57,980 bases of DNA, from the NCBI RefSeq assembly GCF_021283305.1, contig NZ_JAJSOK010000048.1, positions 1 through 57,980 on the forward strand, written 5' to 3'. The notes beneath the pieces are model-generated. The model did no database searches and had not been told where the DNA came from. It saw nothing but the letters and a program-made list of their open reading frames with translations. The first letter of the stretch is position 1; each line of letters opens with the position of its first letter. A program made the position numbers and the translations under genes. This document shows positions 24,913 to 33,689 of this stretch, piece by piece. This DNA is from Pseudonocardia kujensis (lineage in GTDB: Bacteria; Actinomycetota; Actinomycetes; Mycobacteriales; Pseudonocardiaceae).

Positions 24913-25548
24913 TCAGGCGCGGCGCAGCGCGGCCCGGGCCGCGGCGCGCAGCCGGACCGCGCGCACCACGTAGTCCAGGCCCGTGACCACGGTGAGCACG
25001 ATCGCCACCGCCATGAGCGTCCAGCGCACGACCTCGACCGCCCCCTCCGCCGCGGGCAGCAGGAGCGTCAGGGGCAGCACGTAGAGCCCGATCGCGAACG
25101 TCTGGACCAGCGTCTTCAGCTTCCCGCCCTTGCTCGCCGGGATCACCCCGTGCCGGATCACCCAGAAGCGCAGCAGCGTCACGCCGATCTCCCGGCCCAT
25201 GATCACCACGGTGACCCACCAGGGCAGCAGCCCCAGCACCGAGAGCCCGATCAGGGCCGCGCCCATCAGCGCCTTGTCGGCGATCGGGTCGGCGATCTTG
25301 CCGAACGACGTGACCAGCCCCCGCTTGCGTGCGATCTCGCCGTCGAACCGGTCGGTGATCGCGGCGACGGCGAACACCAGGGCCGCGACCAGCCGCCAGC
25401 CCAGGTCCGTGCCGTCGAGGTGCAGCAGGGCGAGCAGGAAGAAGGGGACGAGCAGGAGCCGGACGCCGGTCAGGACGTTGGCGATGTTGAGCAGCGGGAC
25501 CGCGTTCTCCGGCGAGGCGACCGGTTCCTCGGCCGGGACCGCGCTCAT
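24913..25548 (-). CDS. pgsA: CDP-diacylglycerol-glycerol-3-phosphate phosphatidyltransferase
   Basis: 211-aa integral membrane enzyme of phosphatidylglycerol synthesis. The CDP-alcohol phosphotransferase motif DG-x2-AR-x8-G-x3-D-x3-D is seen as FDGEIARKRGLVTSFGKIADPIAD. Several hydrophobic helices (LLLVPFFLLALLHL, LVAALVFAVAAI, LSVLGLLPWWVTVVIM, LYVLPLTLLL) surround it. Equivalent to pgsA3 of M. tuberculosis. It starts 16 bases after the rimO stop, so the two are co-transcribed. Confidence 0.92.
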   Translation of the reverse strand: MSAVPAEEPVASPENAVPLLNIANVLTGVRLLLVPFFLLALLHLDGTDLGWRLVAALVFAVAAITDRFDGEIARKRGLVTSFGKIADPIADKALMGAALIGLSVLGLLPWWVTVVIMGREIGVTLLRFWVIRHGVIPASKGGKLKTLVQTFAIGLYVLPLTLLLPAAEGAVEVVRWTLMAVAIVLTVVTGLDYVVRAVRLRAAARAALRRA

Positions 25549-25564
25549 CGCGCTCCCCCGCCGC

Positions 25565-27043
25565 TCATCCCGCCGTTCCCACGGCCACGAGGCGGCCGGC
25601 GGCGGCGGGGACCACGACCTCGCGGGCCTCGACGACCAGGTCCGCGCCCTCGGAGTCGACCACCTCGGCCCGCACGAACGCGCCGACCTCGAGGGGCTCG
25701 CCGTCGAGCTCGCCGGAGACGAACACGCACTCGCCGTCGACCTCGGGGGCCTGGTGCGCGGCGCGCCCCGTGGCGTCCTCGGTCTCCGACTCGGCCGTCT
25801 CCACCAGCACGACGACCTCGGTGCCGATCCGCTCCTCGGCCCGCTGGGTCATCAGCTCGTCGACCAGCGCGGAGATCCGCTCGACGCGCGCGGCGACCTC
25901 CGCCGGGTCGAGCTTGCCCTCGTAGCCGGCGGCCTCGGTGCCCTCCTCGTCCGAGTAGCCGAACACGCCCACCGCGTCGAGCCGGGCGCCCGTCAGGAAG
26001 GCCTCCAGCTCGGCGAGGTCCTCCTCGGTCTCGCCGGGGAACCCGACGATCACGTTGCTGCGGATGCCCGCCTCGGGCGCGAGGGCCCGGATGCGCGCGC
26101 AGAGGTCGAGGAAGTCCGTCCGGGAGCCGAACCGGCGCATCCGGCGCAGGACGGGGTTCGACGCGTGCTGGAAGGACAGGTCGAAGTAGGGCGCCACGCC
26201 GGCGGTGGTCGCGACGACCTGCAGCAGGTCGGGGCGGGTCTCGGCGGGCTGCAGGTAGCTGACGCGCACCCGCTCGATCCCGGGGATCGCCGCGAGCCGG
26301 GGCAGCAGGTCCACGAGAGCCCGGGTGCCGCCCGGCAGGTCCTTCCCGTACGACGTCGAGTTCTCGCTGACCAGCACGAGCTCCCGTACCCCGTCCCGGG
26401 CCAGCCATGCGGCCTCCGCCAGCACCTCGTCCGGGTGGCGCGAGACGAACGAGCCACGGAAGGAAGGGATCGCGCAGAACGCGCACCGCCGGTCGCAGCC
26501 CGACGCCAGCTTGAGGTTCGCGACCGGGCCGGTGGTGAGCCGGCGCCGCGCGATGTCCGGGACCCAGGCGTGGCCCGGGATCGCCACGTCGGTGCTCGCC
26601 TCCGGCCGCTGCACCGGCGAGATCGGGAGCAGGGTGCGGCGGTCGACCGGGACGTGCGGCGCCGGGGCGTGCCCGGCGACCACGTCGCCGAGGCGCTCGG
26701 CGAGGTCCGGGTAGGCGTCGAAGCCGAGCACCGCGTCGGCCTCGGGGAGGCTGTCGGCCAGCTCCTTGCCGTACCGCTCGGCCATGCAGCCGACCGCGAC
26801 CACCTTGGCGCCACGGCCCTTCGCCACGTCCGACGCCGAGAGCAACGTGTCGATCGAGTCCTTCTTGGCCTGCTCGACGAAGCCGCACGTGTTCACGACG
26901 ATCACGTCCGCCTCGTCGGCCTCGGCCAGCTCCCAGCCGCTGCCGGCCAGCCGGCCGGCGAGCTCCTCGGAGTCGACCTCGTTGCGGGCGCAGCCCAGGG
27001 TCAGCAGGGCGGCCCGGCGGGGCGCGGCGTCACGGGAACTCAC
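25565..27043 (-). CDS. rimO: Ribosomal protein S12 methylthiotransferase RimO
   Basis: Radical-SAM enzyme adding a methylthio group to the conserved Asp of ribosomal protein S12; 492 aa. N-terminal UPF0004 domain with auxiliary-cluster cysteines in LLTLGCARNEVDSEE, VVNTCGFVEQ and VAVGCMAERYG; the radical-SAM triad CxxxCxxC is CDRRCAFC; a C-terminal TRAM domain ends at about residue 485. The upstream TACCCT (27056-27051, minus) ends 7 nt before the GTG start: leaderless. Divergent from argA. Confidence 0.95.
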   Translation of the reverse strand: MSSRDAAPRRAALLTLGCARNEVDSEELAGRLAGSGWELAEADEADVIVVNTCGFVEQAKKDSIDTLLSASDVAKGRGAKVVAVGCMAERYGKELADSLPEADAVLGFDAYPDLAERLGDVVAGHAPAPHVPVDRRTLLPISPVQRPEASTDVAIPGHAWVPDIARRRLTTGPVANLKLASGCDRRCAFCAIPSFRGSFVSRHPDEVLAEAAWLARDGVRELVLVSENSTSYGKDLPGGTRALVDLLPRLAAIPGIERVRVSYLQPAETRPDLLQVVATTAGVAPYFDLSFQHASNPVLRRMRRFGSRTDFLDLCARIRALAPEAGIRSNVIVGFPGETEEDLAELEAFLTGARLDAVGVFGYSDEEGTEAAGYEGKLDPAEVAARVERISALVDELMTQRAEERIGTEVVVLVETAESETEDATGRAAHQAPEVDGECVFVSGELDGEPLEVGAFVRAEVVDSEGADLVVEAREVVVPAAAGRLVAVGTAG

Positions 27044-27089
27044 GAGTCACAGGGTAGACGGCAGCTCGCATGATCTACGCTCCACCGCC
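27044..27089. promoter_or_regulatory. Divergent rimO / argA promoters
   Basis: Minus strand: TACCCT (27056-27051), 7 nt before the rimO GTG. Plus strand: TACGCT (27076-27081), 8 nt before the argA ATG. Only 46 bases separate the starts, so RNA polymerases at the two promoters should compete. Confidence 0.6.
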
Positions 27090-27587
27090 ATGGCAGCGGT
27101 GGCCGTCCGGCGGGCGCGCACCGCCGACGTGACGACGATCAAGTCCCTCGTGGACAACTACGCGGGCAAGGTGCTGCTCGCCAAGGAGATCGTCACGCTC
27201 TACGAGGCGGTGCAGGAGTTCCTGGTCGCGGAGATCGACGGCGAGGTCGTCGGGTGCGGGGCGCTGCACGTGCTGTGGGAGGACCTCGGCGAGATCCGCA
27301 CGGTCGCGGTGCACCCCAAGGTGCTCGGCCGCGGGGCCGGCCACGCGCTCGTCTCCGCGCTGATCGACGGGGCTCGTGAGCTGGGGCTCAAGCGGCTGTT
27401 CGTGCTCACCTTCGAGCGACACTTCTTCGGTCGCCACGGCTTCGCCGAGATCGACGGGACGCCGGTGTCGCAGGAGGTCTTCAACGCGATGCTGCGCTCC
27501 TACGACGCCGGGGTCGCGGAGTTCCTCGACCTCGCCCACGTCAAGCCCAACACCCTCGGCAACGTCCGCATGCTGCTGACCCTGTGA
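27090..27587 (+). CDS. argA: N-acetylglutamate synthase, short actinobacterial ArgA
   Basis: 165-aa GNAT enzyme making N-acetylglutamate for arginine synthesis; equivalent to Rv2747. The acetyl-CoA motif is IRTVAVHPKVLGRGAGHAL (residues ~70-88) and HFFGRHGFAEID follows. No amino-acid-kinase domain, in contrast to E. coli ArgA. The ATG follows a -10 TACGCT by 8 nt without Shine-Dalgarno: leaderless. Position opposite pgsA-rimO is conserved in actinobacteria. Confidence 0.93.
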   Translation: MAAVAVRRARTADVTTIKSLVDNYAGKVLLAKEIVTLYEAVQEFLVAEIDGEVVGCGALHVLWEDLGEIRTVAVHPKVLGRGAGHALVSALIDGARELGLKRLFVLTFERHFFGRHGFAEIDGTPVSQEVFNAMLRSYDAGVAEFLDLAHVKPNTLGNVRMLLTL

Positions 27588-27633
27588 CCCCCGCGCCGCG
27601 CCCCGGGCTCCCGCGCGTCGCGCTGTGGGCTTC

Positions 27634-27699
27634 CGCGAGTCGCGAGTTCCGGTAGCGCGAGTCGCGAGTTCCGGTCGCGCGAGTCGGCAGTTCCGGGCG
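27634..27699. repeat. 22-bp tandem repeat, three copies (family A)
   Basis: Units starting CGCGAGTCGCGAGTTCCGG begin at 27634, 27656 and 27678; the third has three substitutions. The same 22-bp unit, in reverse orientation, forms the array near 44611. It fills much of the 157-base gap between argA and the ankyrin gene. No conserved spacer sequence, so not CRISPR. Confidence 0.85.
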
Positions 27700-27744
27700 T
27701 CCGAGAGCCACCTCCGCGGACGTCGCCGAGGCAGGATCGGCGGT

Positions 27745-28443
27745 ATGACCGAGGCCGAGGAGCAGGCGGTGGCAGCGATCCGGGCCGGCGACGTCGCCGG
27801 GTTGTCCAGACTGCTCGCCGCGGAGCCCGCCCTGGCCACCGCCCGGCCGGACGGCGCGCGGACGCTGCTCCACGTCGTCGCCGACCGGCCGGGCAACCGG
27901 CCGGCGGGCCCCGAGATGGCGCGGATGCTCGTGGCCGCGGGCGCGGACGTCGACGCCCGGTTCGTCGGCGCGCACCGCGAGACCGCCCTGCACTGGGCCG
28001 CGAGCAACGACGGCGTCCCGCTCGTCGACGCCCTCCTCGACGCCGGCGCCGCGATCGACGCCGACGGCGCGGTGATCGCCGACGGCACACCCCTCTCCGA
28101 CGCCGTCGCGTTCGGTCAGCACGCCGCCGCGCGCCGGCTGGTCGAACGCGGTGCGACACCGCGCCCCGCCGAGGCCGCCGCGCTCGGCATGGTCGACCTG
28201 CTCGTCGCCGAGTACGAAGAGCACCCGCCCCGGCCGGACGACGTCGACGTCGCGTTCTGGTACGCCTGCCACGGCGGGAGCCTCGACGCGGCGGAGTACC
28301 TGCTGGCCCGGGGCGCCGACGTGGACGTCCTCCCGCTGTGGGAAGGGCTCACCCCGCTCGACGCGGCCGAGCGCGCCGGGGCCCGCGAGGTCGTCGTCTG
28401 GCTGCGACAGCACGGTGCCCACCGCGCCGCCGAGCTGGGCTGA
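27745..28443 (+). CDS. Ankyrin-repeat protein
   Basis: 232-aa soluble protein of about five to six ankyrin repeats: TLLHVVADRPGNRP, MARMLVAAGADVDARF, TALHWAASNDGVPLVDALLDAGAAIDAD, TPLSDAVAFGQHAAARRLVERGA, FWYACHGGSLDAAEYLLARGADVDV, TPLDAAERAGAREVVVWLRQHGA. Such proteins usually mediate protein binding. ATG at 27745. Flanked by degenerate copies of the 22-bp repeat family, which read inward from both sides. Accessory in character, not part of the conserved gene order. Confidence 0.88.
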   Translation: MTEAEEQAVAAIRAGDVAGLSRLLAAEPALATARPDGARTLLHVVADRPGNRPAGPEMARMLVAAGADVDARFVGAHRETALHWAASNDGVPLVDALLDAGAAIDADGAVIADGTPLSDAVAFGQHAAARRLVERGATPRPAEAAALGMVDLLVAEYEEHPPRPDDVDVAFWYACHGGSLDAAEYLLARGADVDVLPLWEGLTPLDAAERAGAREVVVWLRQHGAHRAAELG

Positions 28444-28464
28444 GCCGCCGGCAGCTCCGACTCG

Positions 28465-28500
28465 CCGGAGCCCACCGCGCGACTCGCGGAGATGCGGGTC
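28465..28500. repeat. Degenerate copies of the 22-bp family
   Basis: CCGACTCGCCGGAGCC (from about 28470) and CGCGACTCGCGGAGATGC (from about 28481) resemble the unit CCGACTCGCGGTGCC of the array near 44611, in the same orientation and opposite to the copies at 27634. Confidence 0.4.
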
Positions 28501-28515
28501 CCTGAGCTGCGGCGA

Positions 28516-28521
28516 TACCCT
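28516..28521 (+). promoter_or_regulatory. -10 element of the AraC gene
   Basis: TACCCT ends 6 nt before the ATG at 28528; no Shine-Dalgarno sequence. Suggests a leaderless transcript. Confidence 0.5.
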
Positions 28522-28527
28522 CGGACG

Positions 28528-29358
28528 ATGACCGACCCGACCCGCCCCGAGAGCGGCTCGGAGCTGGTGTGGGCGCGGCCGGCTCCGGCGCTGCGCCCGT
28601 TGGTCGACCTCTACAGCGGTTACCGCACGCCCGCGACCGCGCCCGGCACGCACATGGGCGTGCCCGGCGGGCACCTGACCTTGTTGCTGTGTCTCGACGG
28701 CGAGGTCGACGTCCTGCGCACGCCCGATCCCGACCGGTCGCCGGGCTCCTACCGGGTGATGGTCGGCGGGCTGCACGATCGCCCCGCCGTGATCGGCACC
28801 GGCCCGGCGCAGACGGGCCTGCAGCTGCGGCTGACCTGGCTCGGTGCGCGCACCCTGCTCGGCACCCCGGCGAGCGCGCTGACCGGCGACGTCGTCGGGC
28901 TCGGCGACCTCCTCGGCCGGCGCGGCGAGGTCCTCGTCGAGCGCCTCGCCGAGGTCCCGACCTGGCCCGGCCGGTTCGCCCTGCTCGACGCCGCCCTCGC
29001 CCGGCTCGCCGCCGACGCCCGTCGCCCGGACCCACGCCCGGAGGTGGCCCGGGCGTGGCACCGGCTGGCGGCGACCGGCGGCACGCTGCGGATCGAGCAG
29101 CTCGCCCGGGAGGTCGGGTGGAGCCGCCGCCACCTCGCCCTGCGGTTCCGGGACGAGGTCGGCCTCTCCCCCAAGTCCGCGGCCCGCGTGATCCGCTTCG
29201 AGCGGGCGTGCGACCTGCTCCGCGGCCCCACGCGCCCGGCGCTCGCCCACACCGCCGCCGTCTGCGGCTACGCCGACCAGGCGCATCTGGCGCGGGACTT
29301 CCGCGAGCTCGCCGGGCTCACCGCGACCGAGTGGCTGGCCGAGCGCCCCGACGGCTGA
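28528..29358 (+). CDS. AraC-family regulator
   Basis: 276-aa transcription factor. The N-terminal sensor domain (ALRPLVDLYSGYRTPATAPGTHMGVPGGHLTLLLCLDG) resembles AraC regulators with an atypical cupin. The C-terminal double HTH spans ~185-270: LRIEQLAREVGWSRRHLALRFRDEVGLSPK and VCGYADQAHLARDFRELAGLTATEW. Its own target is not obvious; no operon partner is close. Start chosen from the -10 at 28516-28521. The 129 bases to the next gene hold only a short GTTCC-N7-GGAAC inverted repeat. Confidence 0.9.
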   Translation: MTDPTRPESGSELVWARPAPALRPLVDLYSGYRTPATAPGTHMGVPGGHLTLLLCLDGEVDVLRTPDPDRSPGSYRVMVGGLHDRPAVIGTGPAQTGLQLRLTWLGARTLLGTPASALTGDVVGLGDLLGRRGEVLVERLAEVPTWPGRFALLDAALARLAADARRPDPRPEVARAWHRLAATGGTLRIEQLAREVGWSRRHLALRFRDEVGLSPKSAARVIRFERACDLLRGPTRPALAHTAAVCGYADQAHLARDFRELAGLTATEWLAERPDG

Positions 29359-29487
29359 ACCGTCTCCTGCGCGACCCACCGACCTGGCGCACCGCACGGC
29401 GCTGCGAACCGGCGCACCGCGTTCCGCGCCCGGGAACCCGTGGATCCTGGGGCCCCGGTCCTCCCGGCCGCCTGCTACGAAGGGCGC

Positions 29488-30009
29488 GTGTTCCGGATCG
29501 CCTTCCACACCCCCGAGATCCCGCCCAACACCGGGAGCGCGATCCGGCTCGCGGCCAACACCGGCGCCGAGCTGCACCTGGTGGAGCCGCTGGGCTTCGC
29601 GCTCGACGAGCGCAACGTCCGGCGGGCCGGCCTCGACTACCACGAGCTCGCCGAGCTGCGGGTGCACCGCACGATCGACGAACTGTGGGCCGCGGTGGCG
29701 CCCGCCCGCGTGTACGCGTTCACGACGGGCGCGGACCGCGACTACACCGACGTCGCCTACGAGCCGGGCGACGTCCTGCTGTTCGGCTCGGAGTCGACCG
29801 GGCTGCCCGCGGCCGTCGCCCACGCGCCGCAGGTGAGCGCCCGGGTCCGGCTGCCGATGGTCCCCGGCTCGCGGTCCCTGAACCTCGCCAACGCCGCGGC
29901 CGTCGCGGTGTACGAGGCCTGGCGCCAGCACGCCTTCCGCGGCGCCGTCGGCCCGACCGGCCCGGTCGGCGCCGCTACCCCTGCAGCACCGCCTGCACGT
30001 CGAGGTTGA
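29488..30009 (+). CDS. trmL: tRNA (cytidine-34-2'-O)-methyltransferase, TrmL-like
   Basis: 173-aa SPOUT methylase modifying the wobble position of tRNA-Leu in the family precedent. Knot motifs: IPPNTGSAIRLAANTGAELHLVEPLGF, LLFGSESTGLP, and VRLPMVPGSRSLNLANAAAVAVYEA. GTG start; TACGAA lies 6 nt upstream. The final ~12 residues (AATPAAPPARRG) are antisense to the end of the YceI gene (35-base overlap) and not conserved. Confidence 0.9.
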   Translation: MFRIAFHTPEIPPNTGSAIRLAANTGAELHLVEPLGFALDERNVRRAGLDYHELAELRVHRTIDELWAAVAPARVYAFTTGADRDYTDVAYEPGDVLLFGSESTGLPAAVAHAPQVSARVRLPMVPGSRSLNLANAAAVAVYEAWRQHAFRGAVGPTGPVGAATPAAPPARRG

Positions 30010-30847
30010 TCTCGATCGTCGAGCCGACGACCGGCACGCCCCGGTTGACCATCTGCTGCCAGTTCAGCGTGAAGTGCTCGCGGTGGAGCTCCGCGCTGGC
30101 GACGGCGCCGGCGCGCCGGCCGTTCCACTCCTCCATCCCGAGGAAGGTGACGTCGAGCTGCACGTCGCTGGTCAGGCCGTGCAGCGTGAGGTCCCCGTCG
30201 ACGAACCAGCGGTTGCCGGGGCCGCGGCGGAAGCGGGTGCTGGAGAAGCGCAGCTGCGGGAAGCGCTCGACGTCGAGGAAGTCCGGCGAGCGCAGGTGCG
30301 TGTCCCGGGCCTCGACGTTGGTGTCGACGCTGACGGCGTCGATCACGATGTCGACCGCGGAGTCCTCGAAGGGCTCGGCGATGCGGATCTGCCCGCGGAA
30401 ACGGTTGAACCGGCCGTAGACCCGCGACATCCCGATGTGCCGGGCGATGAACCGGATGGAGGAGTGGTCCGCGTCGATGTCGTAGACACCGGGCGGCGGC
30501 GGGGTGAGCGACTGGTCCGGCGCGAGCGTCAGCGCGCCGACCTCGGCGTGCTTGCCCCACTCGACCTCGACCGTGGTGCCGTTGCCCCGGTAGCCGCCGG
30601 CCTCGGCGCGCACCCGGTACTCCCCCGGGACGAGCGCGGCGGTGAAGTAGCCGAAGGGGTCGGTGTCGGCGTTGACGATCCGGGTGCTGGCGCGGTCGAG
30701 GACCGAGACCTGCGCCCCGGCCAGGGGGCGCCCCTCACCGTCCTGGACCTGCCCGCTCAGCAGGCCGCCCGTGAGCGGGATCGGCACGAGCGCGTTGCGA
30801 CCGGTGTCCGACCGCCGCGCGCCCTTTCCTCGCTTGCTCCAGAACAC
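29975..30847 (-). CDS. YceI-domain protein with carboxypeptidase-regulatory-like domain
   Basis: 290 aa. Residues ~28-105 form a CarboxypepD_reg/transthyretin-like beta domain (LLSGQVQDGEGRPLAGAQVSVLDR ... GYFTAALVPGEYRVRAEAGGY); residues ~118-288 form the YceI lipocalin-like barrel (YDIDADHSSIRFIARHIGMSRVYGRFNRFRGQI ... VDGDLTLHG), a family that binds polyisoprenoids or similar lipids. No signal peptide, so this version appears cytoplasmic. GTG start with GGAAGG 7 nt upstream. The C-terminus overlaps trmL on the other strand. Confidence 0.9.
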   Translation of the reverse strand: MFWSKRGKGARRSDTGRNALVPIPLTGGLLSGQVQDGEGRPLAGAQVSVLDRASTRIVNADTDPFGYFTAALVPGEYRVRAEAGGYRGNGTTVEVEWGKHAEVGALTLAPDQSLTPPPPGVYDIDADHSSIRFIARHIGMSRVYGRFNRFRGQIRIAEPFEDSAVDIVIDAVSVDTNVEARDTHLRSPDFLDVERFPQLRFSSTRFRRGPGNRWFVDGDLTLHGLTSDVQLDVTFLGMEEWNGRRAGAVASAELHREHFTLNWQQMVNRGVPVVGSTIEINLDVQAVLQG

Positions 30848-30909
30848 TCCATGACCTTCCGACGAGTGAGCGGCCCGGGCACGGGCCGTCGAACACTCTG
30901 GCAGAAAAG

Positions 30910-30925
30910 GTCACGAACCGGTGAC
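30910..30925. promoter_or_regulatory. Palindrome upstream of the YceI gene
   Basis: GTCAC-N6-GTGAC, a perfect 5-bp inverted repeat 63 bases upstream of the YceI start. The arms are everted relative to a CRP/FNR site (GTGA-N6-TCAC). Possible operator; the 180-base gap to ftsK holds no gene. Confidence 0.35.
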
Positions 30926-31027
30926 GCCGACGGACGTCTTGTGAACGCCCCCACACGACTGCACGCCGAACGGCAGCTCAGCCGAGCCGAACGACCCCTG
31001 CTGGGTGCGTCGTCGCTGGTAGAGCGT

Positions 31028-33595
31028 TCAATCAGCGTCTTCGGAAGGGGCCTCGCCGCCCCCGCCGCGCAGCAGCCAGATCACGTTCTCGAGCTCCTCG
31101 GGCTTGATGAGGACGTCGCGCGCCTTCGAGCCCTCGGACGGCCCCACGATCCCGCGGGTCTCGAGCAGGTCCATCAGCCGGCCCGCCTTGGCGAAGCCGA
31201 CGCGCAGCTTCCGCTGCAGCATCGACGTCGAGCCGAACTGCGAGGTCACGATCAGCTCGGCGGCCTGGATGAGCACCTCGAGGTCGTCGCCGATGTCGGG
31301 GTCGATCTCCTTGGCCTCGCCCTGCTTGGCCGCGGTGACACCCTCGGTGTAGGTCGGCTCGGCCTGCTCCTTGGTGAACCCGACGACCTCGGCGATCTCC
31401 TCGTCCGAGATGTACGCGCCCTGCATGCGGATCGGCTTGCTCGCGCCCATGGGCAGGTAGAGCCCGTCGCCCATGCCGATCAGCTTCTCGGCGCCCGGCT
31501 GGTCGAGGATGACCCGGGAGTCGGTGAGCGACGACGTGGCGAACGCCAGCCGCGAGGGCACGTTCGTCTTGATCAGGCCCGTGACGACGTCGACCGAGGG
31601 CCGCTGTGTGGCCAGGACCAGGTGGATACCGGCCGCGCGGGCCTTCTGCGTGATGCGGACGATCGCGTCCTCGACGTCCCGCGGGGCCGTCATCATCAGG
31701 TCGGCGAGCTCGTCGACGATGCACAGGATGTACGGGTACGGCCGGTACTCCCGCTCGCTGCCCGGCGGCGCGGTGATCTCCCCGGAGCGCACCTTGCGGT
31801 TGAAGTCGTCGATGTGCCGGACCCGGTTGACCTGCATGTCCTGGTAGCGCTGCTCCATCTCCTCCACCAGCCAGGCCAACGCCGAGGCGGCCTTCTTCGG
31901 CTGGGTGATGATGGGCGTGATCAGGTGCGGGATGCCCTCGTACGGCGTGAGCTCGACCATCTTCGGGTCGACGAGGATCATCCGGACCTCCTCGGGCGTG
32001 GCCCGGGAGAGCAGGGAGACCAGCATCGAGTTGACGAAGCTGGACTTGCCGGAACCGGTGGAGCCCGCGACCAGCAGGTGCGGCATCTTCGCCAGGTTCG
32101 CGCAGAGGAAGTGGCCCTCGATGTCCTTGCCCAGGCCGATGACCATGGGGTGCTGCTCGTTGCGGGCCGTGCCCGAGCGCAGCACGTCGCCCAGCCGGAC
32201 CATCTCGCGGTCGGAGTTGGGCACCTCGATGCCCACGGCGGACTTGCCCGGGATCGGGGCGAGGATGCGGACGTTGTCGGTGGCCACCGCGTAGGCGATG
32301 TTCTTCGACAGCTGGGTGATCTTCTCGACCTTCACGGCCTGGCCCAGCTCGATCTCGTAGCGGGTGACCGTCGGGCCGCGGGTGAAGCCGGTGACCTGCG
32401 CGTCCACGTTGAACTGGTCGAGCACGCCGCTGATCGACTCGATCATCGCGTCGTTGGCCGCGGAGCGCATCTTCGGCGCCGGGCCGGTCTCCAGCACGTC
32501 CACGGGCGGCAGCTGGTAGTCGCCCTCGCCGACCGGCTCGCGGATGGCCATGGACATCTGCTCGCCCTCGGCGGGCGCGGGCTCCGCGGGCGGGGTGGCC
32601 TTGACCGACGCGGGGTCCGGCCGCTTCGGGCGCGCCTTCGGCGGGACCGGGACGTACTCCTCCTCCGGTTCCGCGGGGGGCTCCGCAGGGGTGTCGGCCG
32701 CAGCCTCGTCCTTGAAGGCCTCGGCGCTCGACGCCTGCCGGCGCCGGGCCGGGCGGCGGCGTGCCGGCGGGGCCTCCGCGGCGGGCTCCTCCTCGGCGAG
32801 GACCTCCTCGCCCTCCTCCCCCTCGGGGTGGACCTCGGGCTGGCCGAGCAGCCGGCGCACGCGGTTGGGCACCTCGCGCACCGGCGTGGCCGTGAGCACG
32901 AGGAACGCGTAGAAGCTGACGAGCAGCAGGATCGGCACCGCGACCCAGGCGGTGAGCCCGCTGGCCAGGGGCGTCGCCGCGACGTAGCCGATCGCGCCGC
33001 CGCCGGAGGCCCACCGCGCCGGCTCGTCGGGCGAGCCGGAGAACAGGTGCACCAGGCCGAGCACGCCGAGCGCGAGCAACAGCGTCCCGACCGCGATCCG
33101 GGGCCGGGCCTCGGGGTGCGCGGGCGTGGTCATCAGCACGACGCCGACGGCCAGCAGGATCACCGGCAGCAGCGCGCCGGCGATGCCGAACACGGCCCCG
33201 ACGCCCGCCGAGAACCCGCGGCCGACCGGGCCGCCGGCCTCCCACCAGATGCCCGCGGCGGAGATCACCGCGAGCACGATGAACAGCACGCCGAGCCCGT
33301 CCCGGCGGTGCGCGGGGTCGATCTCGCGGGTGCGGCCGGCGGCGCGCCCGGCCGACTTCGTCATCCGGACGACGCCGCGGCCGACGGCGTCGATCCCCTT
33401 GTCGATCAGGTCCGGTTGACGGCGCGCGGGCGGCCGCTTCGCGGGCGTGCGCGACCGCGAGGACGAGCCCCGCGACCGGGACGTGGACGACCGCGAGCGC
33501 GACGACGAGGACGACCGCGAGCTCCGACCCGATCCGGCCGCGGCCCGCAGGCCGCCCCCCTCCGCGGCCCGCCCGGCCGTCCCTCGTCCTGCCAT
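31028..33595 (-). CDS. ftsK: DNA translocase FtsK/SpoIIIE
   Basis: 855-aa septal DNA pump for chromosome segregation. A Ser/Arg-rich N-terminus (RSSRSSSSSRSRSSTSRSRG) precedes about four membrane helices (LGVLFIVLAVISAAGIWW ... VPILLLVSFYAFLVL), a variable acidic linker, the RecA-like motor with Walker A GSTGSGKSS and Walker B ILVDPKMVEL, and the C-terminal gamma winged helix (LIVTSQFGSTSMLQRKLRVG) that reads polar DNA motifs. Start ATG 33595: TACCGT (33608-33603, minus) ends 7 nt upstream, so a leaderless mRNA; a longer in-frame version from 33652 would add 19 residues. Confidence 0.96.
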   Translation of the reverse strand: MAGRGTAGRAAEGGGLRAAAGSGRSSRSSSSSRSRSSTSRSRGSSSRSRTPAKRPPARRQPDLIDKGIDAVGRGVVRMTKSAGRAAGRTREIDPAHRRDGLGVLFIVLAVISAAGIWWEAGGPVGRGFSAGVGAVFGIAGALLPVILLAVGVVLMTTPAHPEARPRIAVGTLLLALGVLGLVHLFSGSPDEPARWASGGGAIGYVAATPLASGLTAWVAVPILLLVSFYAFLVLTATPVREVPNRVRRLLGQPEVHPEGEEGEEVLAEEEPAAEAPPARRRPARRRQASSAEAFKDEAAADTPAEPPAEPEEEYVPVPPKARPKRPDPASVKATPPAEPAPAEGEQMSMAIREPVGEGDYQLPPVDVLETGPAPKMRSAANDAMIESISGVLDQFNVDAQVTGFTRGPTVTRYEIELGQAVKVEKITQLSKNIAYAVATDNVRILAPIPGKSAVGIEVPNSDREMVRLGDVLRSGTARNEQHPMVIGLGKDIEGHFLCANLAKMPHLLVAGSTGSGKSSFVNSMLVSLLSRATPEEVRMILVDPKMVELTPYEGIPHLITPIITQPKKAASALAWLVEEMEQRYQDMQVNRVRHIDDFNRKVRSGEITAPPGSEREYRPYPYILCIVDELADLMMTAPRDVEDAIVRITQKARAAGIHLVLATQRPSVDVVTGLIKTNVPSRLAFATSSLTDSRVILDQPGAEKLIGMGDGLYLPMGASKPIRMQGAYISDEEIAEVVGFTKEQAEPTYTEGVTAAKQGEAKEIDPDIGDDLEVLIQAAELIVTSQFGSTSMLQRKLRVGFAKAGRLMDLLETRGIVGPSEGSKARDVLIKPEELENVIWLLRGGGGEAPSEDAD

Positions 33596-33602
33596 GTCGC
33601 CC

Positions 33603-33608
33603 ACGGTA
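33603..33608 (-). promoter_or_regulatory. -10 element of ftsK
   Basis: Minus-strand TACCGT ends 7 nt before the ftsK ATG. No upstream CTGTCGG element, unlike recA. Confidence 0.45.
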
Positions 33609-33689
33609 ACCGCGGAGACGGGCGAAACCGGTGACCGACGCACCCCGATCACGCCCGTGGGATGTGCTCCGCTCCACGCCTGCGATCGA

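Noticed and set aside
25130..27073. A 647-codon plus-strand frame antisense to pgsA and rimO
   Set aside because: No recognisable domain; the minus-strand rimO and pgsA genes carry intact catalytic motifs.
30910..30925. CRP/FNR site at the YceI gene
   Set aside because: The half-sites are everted (TCAC outside-in); kept only as an unassigned palindrome.
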